Assembly (NCBI GenBank): GCA_963205415.1
Contig: CAUJJS010000229.1
Coordinates: forward strand, 1-40,392
DNA from: Pseudomonadota bacterium
GTDB taxonomy: Bacteria > Pseudomonadota > Gammaproteobacteria > Xanthomonadales > Xanthomonadaceae
Direction of reading: 5' to 3'
DNA: 40,392 nt
In this document: positions 32,853 through 40,392 of the stretch, in pieces
Layout of the letters: every line of letters starts with the position of its first letter
Position numbering within the stretch: position 1 is the first letter of the stretch
Notes under the pieces: generated by a model
The model's database searches: none
Told to the model about the DNA's origin: nothing
What the model saw: the letters and a program-made list of their open reading frames with translations, nothing else
Position numbers and translations under genes: made by a program

Positions 32853-33338
32853 ATGCCGGATACCATGGAGCTGGACCGAGCGGACCTCGCCCTGTTGGCC
32901 CACCTTCAGACGGGCGGCCGCTTGACCAATGCCGAACTGGCCGAGCGCGTGAACCTGTCGCCCTCGGCTTGCCTGCGCCGGGTGCAGCGACTGGAGCGCG
33001 AGGGCGTGATTTCAGGATATGGCGCGCATCTGGACCCCAAACGCATCGGCTTGGGACTGCAAGCCTTCGTGCGCCTGCAGTTGTTGCACCGCGAACCGGC
33101 GCAGGTCGAACACTTCGCCGAGCTGGTCAATGCTTGGGATGAAGTGGTGTCCTGCCATGCGCTCACCGGCGATGTGGACTACATCCTGCACGTGGCGGTG
33201 GCGGATCTGGATCACTTCTCGCGCTTCCTGCTCGATCGGCTGCTGCGCGAGGACTGCGTGGCCAACGTCAATTCGAGCGTGGTGTTGCGGGTGGTGAAAG
33301 CGGGGCGATCCTTACCCTTGAGCGCGGTGCGCACATGA
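32853..33338 (+). CDS. Lrp/AsnC family transcriptional regulator
   Basis: The 161-residue protein has the Lrp N-terminal helix-turn-helix (LDRADLALLAHLQTGGRLTN, AELAERVNLSPSACLRRVQRLE) and the RAM domain in the C-terminal half (GDVDYILHVAVADLDHFSRFL). Such proteins usually sense amino acids. Divergence from phhA suggests phenylalanine, tyrosine or a related amino acid as signal, which is inference. ATGs at 32823 and 32865 are also in frame. The stop overlaps the truC start (ATGA). Confidence 0.9.
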   Translation: MPDTMELDRADLALLAHLQTGGRLTNAELAERVNLSPSACLRRVQRLEREGVISGYGAHLDPKRIGLGLQAFVRLQLLHREPAQVEHFAELVNAWDEVVSCHALTGDVDYILHVAVADLDHFSRFLLDRLLREDCVANVNSSVVLRVVKAGRSLPLSAVRT

Positions 33339-34087
33339 GTACCACGATGTTGAACACGGACTCGGACGGACTTGCGCTGGAGATCTTGCATCAGGATGAG
33401 CAATTGGCCGTGGTGAACAAACCCGCCGGGCTCATGGTGCACGACAGCAAGCTGGCACGCGGCGAACGCGACTTCGCGGCAGACCGCCTGCGCGAACAGT
33501 TCGGCAAACCCATCCACCTCATCCATCGCCTCGACCGCGCCACCAGCGGCTGCCTGTTGCTGGCTTTCGATCGCGACACGGCCGCGCTACTCGGGCGGCA
33601 GTTCATGTCGCGTGAAGTTCGGAAGCTGTACTGGGCGGTGTGCCGTGGCTGGCCTGCTGACACGGAATTCGTGATCGAACATCCACTCGACGGCGGGCCC
33701 GGGAAGCCGGACAAGAAGCCGGCAACGACCCATGTGCGGGTGTTGGCAAAAGGCGAACTGGACGAACCGGCCGCAGGCTTTCCAACGTCGCGTTATGCCT
33801 GGCTCGAATGCGCGCCCGAAACCGGGCGCTTTCGCCAGATCCGCCGGCATCTGAAGCACATCGACCATCACCTGATTGGCGACACCAGCCACGGCGATGG
33901 CCGGCGCAATCTCGCCTTCCGAATGCGCGGTATCCATCGCATGTTGTTGCATGCGCGTGCGCTCAGCTTTGCCCACCCAGTCGATGCCAGCCCGCTGCGG
34001 ATTGAGGCACCCCTCGACGCCGCGTTCAAGCGCGCGCTGCAGCTATTTCGTTGGCAACAAGACAACCGTGTGTACATAGCCTCTTGA
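33335..34087 (+). CDS. truC: tRNA pseudouridine synthase TruC-like (RluA family)
   Basis: The 250-residue protein is of the RluA/RsuA-type pseudouridine synthase fold. The catalytic Asp67 lies in HRLDRATSG. LAVVNKPAGLMVHDS and the RQIRRHLKHIDHHLIGDTSHGDGRRN segment are close to TruC, which modifies uridine 65 in tRNAs. The end (AFKRALQLFRW) is also TruC-like. Its ATG overlaps the upstream regulator stop by four bases. Confidence 0.87.
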   Translation: MSTTMLNTDSDGLALEILHQDEQLAVVNKPAGLMVHDSKLARGERDFAADRLREQFGKPIHLIHRLDRATSGCLLLAFDRDTAALLGRQFMSREVRKLYWAVCRGWPADTEFVIEHPLDGGPGKPDKKPATTHVRVLAKGELDEPAAGFPTSRYAWLECAPETGRFRQIRRHLKHIDHHLIGDTSHGDGRRNLAFRMRGIHRMLLHARALSFAHPVDASPLRIEAPLDAAFKRALQLFRWQQDNRVYIAS

Positions 34088-34162
34088 TTAGCGGATTGAA
34101 CTACGGCCTGAAACGTACATCATGGTCTGGCCTCCGGTGCGACTCCGATCTCCACGTTCTGC

Positions 34163-34264
34163 GGCGAAGCGCGAAACCTGATGAGTTTCCGGATTCGCCC
34201 TGAGGCTCAACGACTTGCCGTCAGGGCTTGACGGGGAGTCCATACATGATCGAATGGACTCCCC
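34163..34264 (+). other. Structured non-coding stretch ahead of the IS110-like vestige, possible bridge-RNA relic
   Basis: The 255 bases between truC and the vestigial transposase start hold no gene. They hold two clear folds. First, GGCGAA (34163-34168) with TTCGCC (34194-34199) encloses an inner GAAAC (34173-34177)/GTTTC (34185-34189) stem, leaving internal loops on both sides. Second, GGGGAGTCCAT (34233-34243) and ATGGACTCCCC (34254-34264) form a perfect 11-bp stem with a 10-base loop. In IS110-group elements the left non-coding end before the transposase encodes the bridge RNA with such looped stems. The assignment is inference; the structures are seen directly. Confidence 0.35.
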
Positions 34265-34342
34265 CCCGCGTCCCACACGGCTCCGATGAGCCAGACTGAT
34301 GTTGTTGACCATCAGGACACGGGATCACGAGAGGAGTCCGCC

Positions 34343-34441
34343 ATGCACGCTAGCACCAAAACCACCCGCGCAGAATCTGCCGCCAGCATGCTCGCCATTG
34401 ATCTGACCAAGGAAGCCTTGGCGACCGCCTACGTTGGGTAG
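34343..34441 (+). pseudogene. N-terminal vestige of an IS110-family (DEDD) transposase
   Basis: The frame starts with ATG after a GAGGAG site and encodes 32 residues, including SMLAIDLTKEALATAYVG. It resembles the start of IS110-type transposases, where the first catalytic Asp lies in an A(I/V)DLAK motif. It then meets a stop at 34439-34441 and the tail of the opposite-strand GFA gene. No remaining transposase, no RuvC-like remainder and no right end is visible, so this is a deletion remnant. The short match makes the family call moderate. Confidence 0.55.
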
Positions 34442-34830
34442 GCATCGTAGTTCGGTGCCGTGTGGAGTTCATGATCCCACGATGCGCGACTGGCGATGAA
34501 GAGGTTGCCACTGGGCGCGATGTCAATTTCCGTGTCCAAGCTGCCGGCAGGAACCGTAACCATTTCAGCGGTGGCGAATGGAAGTGCCGATCCGCAAACG
34601 GCGCAGAAACTGCGCGCATGGCGCGTACCGGGAAGTCTGAAGGTGGTGATCGAAGCTTCGCCGGAAAGCCAAGTGAGTGTGGCGGTGAAGGCGAACAAGT
34701 TGGCTGCGTGCGAACTGCCGGTGTCTTTGCGGCAATGCGCGCAGTGACACAAGTAGAAGCGATCGAAGGATCCGTCAACGCGAAAGCGAACATTGCCGCA
34801 TAAGCACGATCCAGCAAATTGCGAGCTCAT
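34429..34830 (-). CDS. GFA family zinc protein (glutathione-dependent formaldehyde-activating enzyme/CENP-V-like)
   Basis: The 133-residue protein has the cysteine set of this family: Cys9 and Cys11 (SCLCGNVRF), Cys28, Cys30 and Cys33 (CHCAHCRKDTGS), Cys76 and Cys79 (FCAVCGS). These bind structural and active-site zinc. The real function of most members, beyond true formaldehyde-activating enzymes, is unknown. The natural-looking end (DHELHTAPNYDAYP) shows the gene is complete although its last codons overlap the transposase vestige. An AGGAAAAG site precedes the ATG. A 41-bp repeat lies about 50 bases upstream. Confidence 0.87.
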   Translation of the reverse strand: MSSQFAGSCLCGNVRFRVDGSFDRFYLCHCAHCRKDTGSSHAANLFAFTATLTWLSGEASITTFRLPGTRHARSFCAVCGSALPFATAEMVTVPAGSLDTEIDIAPSGNLFIASRASWDHELHTAPNYDAYPT

Positions 34831-34882
34831 TTCTTTTCCTGGCTGCGAAAGTCTCGGTGCGCACCGGATGAGTGCACGCTTC

Positions 34883-34923
34883 CCCATCCCGAGTGTGCCG
34901 CGCGTTGGCGGGTTCCAGCAACC
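34883..34923 (-). repeat. 41-bp repeat upstream of the GFA gene, copy 1
   Basis: This sequence recurs at 35369-35409 with one mismatch. Both copies lie upstream of a small minus-strand gene in the same orientation. Each contains a short CCGC-CAACGC-GCGG hairpin. It may be a shared promoter/leader or a mobile cassette boundary. Confidence 0.85.
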
Positions 34924-34941
34924 AGGAGCCACGATGCGTCC

Positions 34942-35340
34942 TTATGGATCATCAGGCTCGAAACTATCTGGCCCGATGACATCTCCTGCCGGCTGCCCCA
35001 GAAGGTAGGCACAAGCTTGCTCGTGATCGACACCAATCCAAGCACAAGGAAGCGTTGGGCCTCCAGCAAAAAATAGGCTGACCACACACATGTCCTTCCA
35101 GACTTCTTGCCCATCAACCATCTCAGTTGCTTGAAACCCGCGCTCGCTCCATTCTTCGATCAGGGCCTCGATGTAATCAGCGCCCATCGCACCATCGCGA
35201 AAGAGGTGCTCGTCATACCAAACGCGGCCTCCAATGTCGTCGCGATGATCAGCCAGGCACTGTTCCCAACCGCCAGGATACTTCTCCCGAATCAGAGAGA
35301 TCGGCACTACAAAATCGTTGAATTCGAGCGAAATTGCCAT
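34942..35340 (-). CDS. Small protein of unknown function
   Basis: The 132-residue acidic soluble protein starts MAISLEFNDFVVPISLIREK and is rich in Trp and aromatic residues (GGRVWYDEHLFRDGAM, VWKDMCVV, PCAWIGVDHEQ). There is no signal peptide and no motif I can assign; it resembles small uncharacterised proteins found in accessory regions. The start at 35340 is preferred over 35373 because the downstream sequence has protein-like character only from there. The 41-bp repeat copy 2 lies 29 bases upstream, as its twin does before the GFA gene. Confidence 0.7.
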   Translation of the reverse strand: MAISLEFNDFVVPISLIREKYPGGWEQCLADHRDDIGGRVWYDEHLFRDGAMGADYIEALIEEWSERGFQATEMVDGQEVWKDMCVVSLFFAGGPTLPCAWIGVDHEQACAYLLGQPAGDVIGPDSFEPDDP

Positions 35341-35368
35341 GTGATGTCCACGCAAAAAAAGGGACTTT

Positions 35369-35409
35369 CCCATACCGAGTGTGCCGCGCGTTGGCGGGTT
35401 CCAGCAACC
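35369..35409 (-). repeat. 41-bp repeat upstream of the small unknown gene, copy 2
   Basis: This is the second copy of the repeat at 34883-34923, 486 bases away. The remaining bases to the ABC gene at 35553 show no gene, only a spacer that must hold the ABC operon promoter. Confidence 0.85.
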
Positions 35410-35552
35410 CGGATGGAGGGTGTTTCGAGGCGCAGTATGACTTGTGGCACATCCAGTGTGTTACTGAAATAGCACACCATATAGGCTGTTCGATTCCGTC
35501 ACATTTCGATGAGAATCGGGTCAATTCCATCGGTTTTCCAAAGGCGTTCCCC

Positions 35553-36434
35553 ATGCTCACCATCCGCGATCTTTCCAAGACCTACGCCAATGGCGTCACC
35601 GCGCTGCGCAATGTCTCGTTGAACGTGCCGACCGGCATGTTCGGCTTGCTCGGGCCCAATGGCGCCGGCAAATCCACCCTGATGCGTACCATCGCTACCT
35701 TGCAGGATCCGGATTCGGGCAGCATTCGCTTGGGTGAGATCGACGTGTTGGCCGACAAGGACGCCGCGCGCCGCCAGTTGGGCTATCTGCCGCAAGAGTT
35801 CGGGGTGTATCCGAAGGAGCCGGCGATCACCATGCTCGATCATTTCGCCGTGCTCAAGGGCATCGTGGATGCCAAGCAGCGCCGCGACGTGGTGGAAGCC
35901 CTGCTCAAGCAGGTCAACCTCTGGGAAGTGCGGGGCCACAAGCTCGGCGGGTTCTCCGGCGGCATGCGCCAGCGCTTTGGCATCGCGCAGGCGCTCTTGG
36001 GCGATCCGAAGCTGATCATCGTGGATGAGCCAACCGCCGGGCTCGATCCGGAAGAACGCAATCGCTTCCTGAATCTATTGGCGGAAATCGGCGAAAACGT
36101 GGTGGTGATTCTGTCCACCCACATCGTCGAGGACGTGACCGACCTGTGCCAGAACATGACCATCATCTCGCGTGGCGAAGTGCTGCTCAGCGGCCAGCCG
36201 CACGAGGCGCTGGCCTCGCTCGATGGACGCGTTTGGCGCAAGCAGGTGGTCAAGGCCGAACTGGCGCAACTGCAGACCCTGCACACCGTGCTGTCCTCGC
36301 GCCTGATTGCGGGCCAGCCGGTGATCCATGTCTTGGCCGACAGCAGTCCGGGCGCGGGTTTCGAGGCCATCGCGCCGAATCTGGAAGATGTCTATTTCGG
36401 CAAGCTGCGCGCGCAAGCCGCGCAGGCTGCCTGA
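35553..36434 (+). CDS. ABC transporter ATP-binding protein
   Basis: The 293-residue ATPase has Walker A GPNGAGKST, Q-loop YLPQEFGVYP, signature FSGGMRQR, Walker B LIIVDEP and the switch histidine in STHIVEDV. The C-terminal extension (about 220-293) is typical of ATPases paired with ABC-2 type permeases. It ends 9 bases before the large permease/peptidase fusion gene and surely energises it. The frame is open upstream to 35334, but homology begins at MLTIRDLSKTY. Confidence 0.94.
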   Translation: MLTIRDLSKTYANGVTALRNVSLNVPTGMFGLLGPNGAGKSTLMRTIATLQDPDSGSIRLGEIDVLADKDAARRQLGYLPQEFGVYPKEPAITMLDHFAVLKGIVDAKQRRDVVEALLKQVNLWEVRGHKLGGFSGGMRQRFGIAQALLGDPKLIIVDEPTAGLDPEERNRFLNLLAEIGENVVVILSTHIVEDVTDLCQNMTIISRGEVLLSGQPHEALASLDGRVWRKQVVKAELAQLQTLHTVLSSRLIAGQPVIHVLADSSPGAGFEAIAPNLEDVYFGKLRAQAAQAA

Positions 36435-36443
36435 GGCATCGCC

Positions 36444-39400
36444 ATGTTCTCGGCCATCTATGGTTTTGAACTGCGCCAGCAGTTTTCCAATCCGGTGCTC
36501 TGGATCGTGACGGTGATATTTGCGCTGCTGGGATTTGGTGCCAGTAGTTCCGATGCCGTGCAGGTCGGCGGTGCCATGGGCAATGTGCTGCGCAACGCGC
36601 CCTATGTGATCGTGCAACTCTTGGGCGGTTTTGCTTCCTTGTCGATGCTGCTTCTGGTGATCTTCATCGGCGCATCGGCGCTGCGCGATTTCGATACACG
36701 CACCGCCGAGCTGTTCTTCACCACGCCGATGAAGAAGCGCGACTACCTTCTGGGGCGTTTCGGCGGTGGCCTGACGATCGCGGTGTTGATCATGCTGGCC
36801 GTGATCCTTGGCATTCTCGCAGGCACCTTCATGCCTTGGGTCGATCCGGAGCGTCTCGGCCCGACTTCGGCCTCGCCGTATCTGTGGAGCCTGTTCGTGC
36901 TGGTGCTTCCGAACCTGTTCTTCATCGGCGCATTGTTGTTCTGTCTGGCCGTGGCCACCCGCTCGATCCTCGTGACCTATGTTGGGGTGATCGCCTTCAT
37001 GGTGTTCAACATCGTCACCGGCGTGATGACCGCAGATCTGGATACGCGTTGGCTTGGGGCGCTGCTGGATCCCTACGGCAACGCCGCGGTGGATCTGGCG
37101 ACACGCTACTGGTCGGTGAGCGAGCGCAACAGCCTGTTGCCGCCGTTGTCGGGCTGGTTGCTCGCCAATCGCGCCCTGTGGTTGGGTTTGGGCGGCCTGT
37201 TGCTATGGGCATCCTTCGGCCTGTTCCGCACCGATCGCGAGGGCTGGAGCTGGCGTCGGCGCAAGGCCACGCGTGCCGGCGGCACCGCCAGCGCGCCCGT
37301 CACCACGCGCATCACGGTGCCCAAGGTGTCGCTGCAAACCAGTCTGGCCGCGCAGTGGCGTCAGTTCCTGCATCAGGCGGCGTTCGATACCAAGGGCGTG
37401 CTGCGCAGCGTGCCGCTGCTGGTGATGCTTTTGTTTGCCTTGCTGATCCTGATCGTCAACCTGGCCTTGGGTGCACAGATGTTCGGCACCCCGCGCTATG
37501 CCACGACGTCGTCGATGATGAATCTGGTGACCGGTTCCAATGCCTTGTTCCTGCTGATCATCGTCGTGTTTTACGCCGGCGAACTGGTGTTCCGTGAACG
37601 CCAGATGCGGGTGTCCGAAGTCACCGATGCTTATCCCAATGCCGACTGGATTCCGCTGGCCGCCAAGCTCGTGGCGCTCACCTGCGTGGTGCTGTGTTTC
37701 TACGCGGTGGGCGTGGTCACGGTGATGATCGCCCAGTTGATCAAGGGCGGCGTGGCGCTGGAGCCGGGTCTGTACTTGTCGAACATGCTGATCGATTGTT
37801 CGGGCTTTGTGCTGATGGGTGTGTTGGCACTGTTTCTGCAAGTCATCAGCAACAACAAGTTCATCGGCTACTTGTTGATGCTGGTGTACTTGGTGGCACG
37901 CGCGACGATGGGTTTTCTGGATCTGGATGATCTGCTCTACAAGCCATTCAGCACGCCGGCCATGCCCTATTCGGACATGAATGGCTTTGGCCACTTTCTG
38001 CGCGGCTGGGCTTGGCTGCGACTGTACTGGGGTGCGTTTGCCCTGATGCTGTTCGTGACCGCGCTGGTGTTCTGGGTGCGTGGCAATCGCTCGACCTGGC
38101 GCGAGCGCCTGCGTGAAGCGCGCCGGCGCTTGAGCCTGGCCACCTTGGCGCTGGCCGCCGTGGCGCTGGCGGTGTTCGTCGGCAGTGGCCTCTGGATCTT
38201 CCACAACACCCACCAGATCAATCGCTACGTACCCGGCGATGTGGCACTGGATCAGCAGGCTGATTACGAGAAGAAATACCGCCAGTACAAGGACATCCCA
38301 CAGCCGCGCATCACCGCGATGAAGGTCGATGTGGACCTTTACCCAGAACAACTGCGCGCCGAGATCCGTGGCCATTACCGCCTCAAGAACCGGCACGACA
38401 CGCCGATCCAGGATCTGCACGTCGTCACGGTCGGCCATGACGCCGACTACCGGTTGGAACTGACGTTTGCCGAGCACGATGTGACGCTCTTGGACGATGC
38501 GCAGGGCTATGCCATCTATCGCCTGAAAACGCCGCTGGCACCGGGCGTGGAAATGGATTTCGACTTCCACATGGAACTGGCCCAGCGCGGCTTTCCCAAT
38601 GGCCGCGCGCAGACGGCCATCGTGGAGAACGGCACCTTCTTCAACAATCAGGTGTTCCCGCAGTTTGGCTACGATCAAAATGCGCAGATCCAAGATCGCA
38701 ATGAGCGTCGCAAGCGCGATTTGGGCGAAGTGCCACGCATGGCCTCGATCGACGATGAAGCCGCACGCGCCAATACCTACATCAGCAACGATGCCGACTG
38801 GATCGATTTCGAAACCACGGTTTCAACCAGCCCCGACCAGATCGCGCTGGCTCCGGGCTACCTGCAAAAGGAGTGGACCGAAAACGGTCGGCGCTATTTC
38901 CATTACAAGATGGACGTGCCAATGCTGAACTTCGCCGCCTGGCTGTCGGCACGCTGGGAGGTGGCGCGTGGTGATTGGCACGGCATGCCGATCGAGATCT
39001 ATCACGACCCCAAGCATGCCTGGAACGTGCAGCGCATGATCGAGGCTTCGCAGAAGTCTTTTGATTACTTCAATGCCCAGTTCACGCCGTACCAGCACAA
39101 GCAACTGCGCATTCTGGAGTTCCCGAGCTACGCCAGCTTTGCCCAGTCCTTTGCCAACACCGTGCCGTATTCGGAGAGCATCGGCTTTGTGACCGACCTG
39201 CGCGATCCGGAAAAGATCGACTACGTGTTCTACGTCACCGCGCACGAAATCGCGCATCAGTGGTGGGCGCATCAGGTGATCGGCGCCAACGTGCAGGGCT
39301 CCACGATGTTGTCAGAATCGCTCGCCCAGTACTCGGCCTTGATGGTGATGGAAAAGGAATACGGCGCGAGCAAGATGCGCAAGTTCCTGAAGTACGAACT

Positions 39401-40031
39401 GGACCAGTACCTCATGTCGCGCGCCGGCGAATTGCGCGAGGAGCAGCCCTTGGCTCGGGTCGAAAACCAGCAGTACATCCACTACAACAAGGGGTCCTTG
39501 GTGTGGTACGCGCTGCGCGATGCCATCGGTGAGGACACCCTCAACGGCATCCTCAAGAAGTTCCTGGAGGACAAGGGCTATCAGCAGCCGCCGTACACCA
39601 CCAGTCGCGAGCTGTTGACCTACCTGCGCGAAGGCACCGACCCCAAATTCCACCCGCTGATCGAGGACCTGTTCGAGAAGATCGTGTTCTTCGACAACCG
39701 TGCGGTGGAAGCCACCGCGAAAAAACGCGAGGACGGCAAATACGTGGTGACCCTCAAGCTGCACTCGGAAAAGTTCGAAGCCGATGGCAAGGGCAAAGAC
39801 ACCGCCGTGGCCCTGCGGGATCCGGTCGAAATCGGCATCTTTGCGCGCCCTGCCGGTGGCAAGGAGGATCAGGAAACGGTGTTGTATCTGGCAAAGCACC
39901 CACTCACCGAGACCGAAAGCACGCTTGAAATCGTGGTCGACGGCGAACCCTACGAGGCCGGCATCGATCCCTACAACAAGTGGATCGACCGCGATGGCAA
40001 CGACAACCGCAAGAAGGTGACGATCGACTGA
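36444..40031 (+). CDS. ABC-2 type permease fused to an M1-family metallopeptidase
   Basis: The 1195-residue protein joins two parts. Residues about 1-600 form an ABC-2 permease with two sets of membrane spans (FELRQQFSNPVLWIVTVIFA at the start; RSVPLLVMLLFALLILIV later). After a last span (ATLALAAVALAVFVGSGLWIF) comes a periplasmic M1 peptidase (about 620-1195). Its zinc motif is H934-E935-x-x-H938 (AHEIAHQWW) with the third ligand probably Glu958 in SESLAQY, 19 residues later rather than the usual 18. The GxMEN substrate motif before HExxH is not seen; PYSESIGF lies there. The fusion suggests an exporter whose cargo is trimmed, or a peptidase moved by the pump. The partner ATPase is just upstream. 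Confidence 0.9.
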   Translation: MFSAIYGFELRQQFSNPVLWIVTVIFALLGFGASSSDAVQVGGAMGNVLRNAPYVIVQLLGGFASLSMLLLVIFIGASALRDFDTRTAELFFTTPMKKRDYLLGRFGGGLTIAVLIMLAVILGILAGTFMPWVDPERLGPTSASPYLWSLFVLVLPNLFFIGALLFCLAVATRSILVTYVGVIAFMVFNIVTGVMTADLDTRWLGALLDPYGNAAVDLATRYWSVSERNSLLPPLSGWLLANRALWLGLGGLLLWASFGLFRTDREGWSWRRRKATRAGGTASAPVTTRITVPKVSLQTSLAAQWRQFLHQAAFDTKGVLRSVPLLVMLLFALLILIVNLALGAQMFGTPRYATTSSMMNLVTGSNALFLLIIVVFYAGELVFRERQMRVSEVTDAYPNADWIPLAAKLVALTCVVLCFYAVGVVTVMIAQLIKGGVALEPGLYLSNMLIDCSGFVLMGVLALFLQVISNNKFIGYLLMLVYLVARATMGFLDLDDLLYKPFSTPAMPYSDMNGFGHFLRGWAWLRLYWGAFALMLFVTALVFWVRGNRSTWRERLREARRRLSLATLALAAVALAVFVGSGLWIFHNTHQINRYVPGDVALDQQADYEKKYRQYKDIPQPRITAMKVDVDLYPEQLRAEIRGHYRLKNRHDTPIQDLHVVTVGHDADYRLELTFAEHDVTLLDDAQGYAIYRLKTPLAPGVEMDFDFHMELAQRGFPNGRAQTAIVENGTFFNNQVFPQFGYDQNAQIQDRNERRKRDLGEVPRMASIDDEAARANTYISNDADWIDFETTVSTSPDQIALAPGYLQKEWTENGRRYFHYKMDVPMLNFAAWLSARWEVARGDWHGMPIEIYHDPKHAWNVQRMIEASQKSFDYFNAQFTPYQHKQLRILEFPSYASFAQSFANTVPYSESIGFVTDLRDPEKIDYVFYVTAHEIAHQWWAHQVIGANVQGSTMLSESLAQYSALMVMEKEYGASKMRKFLKYELDQYLMSRAGELREEQPLARVENQQYIHYNKGSLVWYALRDAIGEDTLNGILKKFLEDKGYQQPPYTTSRELLTYLREGTDPKFHPLIEDLFEKIVFFDNRAVEATAKKREDGKYVVTLKLHSEKFEADGKGKDTAVALRDPVEIGIFARPAGGKEDQETVLYLAKHPLTETESTLEIVVDGEPYEAGIDPYNKWIDRDGNDNRKKVTID

Positions 40032-40044
40032 TACAGTGGCGGGC

Positions 40045-40392
40045 ATGCGATTCTGCCTGCCCGTCTGCCTGCTGCTGTCCGTACTGTTGGCGGACGGCAG
40101 CCGTGCGCAAAACGCGCCGCTGCCGCTGCGCGCGGTGGCGCCGTCGGAGGCCGTGTCGCAACAGTTTTCGTTGCTGGGCGCCACGCGTGCCTTTGGTTCG
40201 GAAATCATCACCGAGGTGATGGTCGATGCCACGGGATTCCTCTGGATCGGCACGCGCGAGGGACTGGTGCTGCACGACGGGCAATCGTTCCGACGGTTCC
40301 AGCACGAGGTCAACGATCCCGACTCGATCTCCAGCAACGGCATCCGCGGGGTGATGGAGGATGCGCAGGGCCGGCTGTGGATCAACACCATC
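40045..40392 (+). CDS. N-terminus of a two-component regulator propeller (Reg_prop) sensor protein, partial
   Basis: The frame runs off the window after 116 codons. It starts with a signal peptide (MRFCLPVCLLLSVLLADG, cleavage near SRAQ). Then come the first blade-like repeats: VDATGFLWIGTREGLVLHDG and VMEDAQGRLWINT, the GxLWIGT pattern of two-component regulator propellers. Such proteins often continue into a membrane span and a histidine kinase or diguanylate cyclase. The C-terminal output is outside this window. It begins 13 bases after the permease-peptidase fusion gene, so it may belong to the same operon. Confidence 0.8.
   Translation, partial: MRFCLPVCLLLSVLLADGSRAQNAPLPLRAVAPSEAVSQQFSLLGATRAFGSEIITEVMVDATGFLWIGTREGLVLHDGQSFRRFQHEVNDPDSISSNGIRGVMEDAQGRLWINTI

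Noticed and set aside
34883-35409. Integron attC sites around the two small minus-strand genes
   Set aside because: The repeats lack matching RYYYAAC and GTTRRRY core boxes and no long imperfect palindrome spans them; no integrase is visible. Kept only as an unexplained repeat.
37203-38693. Long minus-strand open frame inside the permease-peptidase gene
   Set aside because: Low-complexity His/Gln/Arg-rich translation, antisense to a well-supported gene; an effect of GC-rich codon use. The same applies to 13294-14595 (minus) and 28160-29272 (plus).
1-40392. tRNA, rRNA, CRISPR array, prophage or known defence system
   Set aside because: No tRNA-like cloverleaf, regularly spaced repeat array, phage structural gene or recognised defence gene was seen on either strand by eye.

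Overview
The window is GC-rich, tightly packed chromosomal DNA. It most likely comes from a gammaproteobacterium of the Xanthomonadales (Lysobacterales), around Rhodanobacteraceae or Lysobacteraceae. This rests on protein style: the bioF-bioH-bioC cluster beside comF, a cysteine-free L33, an ECF sigma/Ser-Thr kinase/TPR pair, an Xanthomonas-like PhhA, and an ABC permease fused to an M1 peptidase. No rRNA, tRNA, CRISPR array or complete mobile element is visible.

Left part (1-12.2 kb). The end of a molybdenum-cofactor operon (unidentified tail, moaD, moaE, mobA, small unknown gene) comes first, with overlapping stops and starts. It is followed by a repeat-rich spacer, a 3-hydroxybutyrate-oligomer hydrolase lipoprotein and a glutathione S-transferase. 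A minus-strand operon bioF-bioH-bioC-gloA-class IV aminotransferase faces comF. The BioF homologue has Arg where the PLP-binding Lys should be. Then come a small secreted protein, mutM, and an EF-hand protein behind a strongly structured leader.

Middle (11.6-23.4 kb). A TetR repressor is divergent from an RND efflux adaptor/pump pair, with an operator-like palindrome between them. The ribosomal genes rpmB-rpmG follow, with a readable promoter and a bidirectional terminator. Next are a FadI-type thiolase, an LpxL-like acyltransferase homologue, an unknown gene paired with an isoaspartyl dipeptidase, an unknown membrane-anchored protein and a truncated ECF sigma factor.

Right part (23.4-40.4 kb). 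It starts with the helicase hrpB and a secreted von Willebrand type D plus bulb-lectin protein. A composite palindromic repeat and an intact sigma/kinase-TPR pair come next, then phhA divergent from an Lrp-type regulator that overlaps truC. The accessory patch 34.1-35.5 kb holds a vestige of an IS110-type transposase behind a structured non-coding stretch, and two small minus-strand genes each preceded by the same 41-bp repeat. The window closes with an ABC ATPase, a 1195-residue permease/M1 peptidase fusion, and the start of a periplasmic propeller sensor protein.

Most of the window is housekeeping. The points most worth a second look are the lysine-less BioF, the possible IS110 bridge-RNA relic, the folded leader of the EF-hand gene, the VWD-lectin protein, and the permease-peptidase fusion without a recognisable GxMEN motif. 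All family names come from reading motifs; no database search was run.
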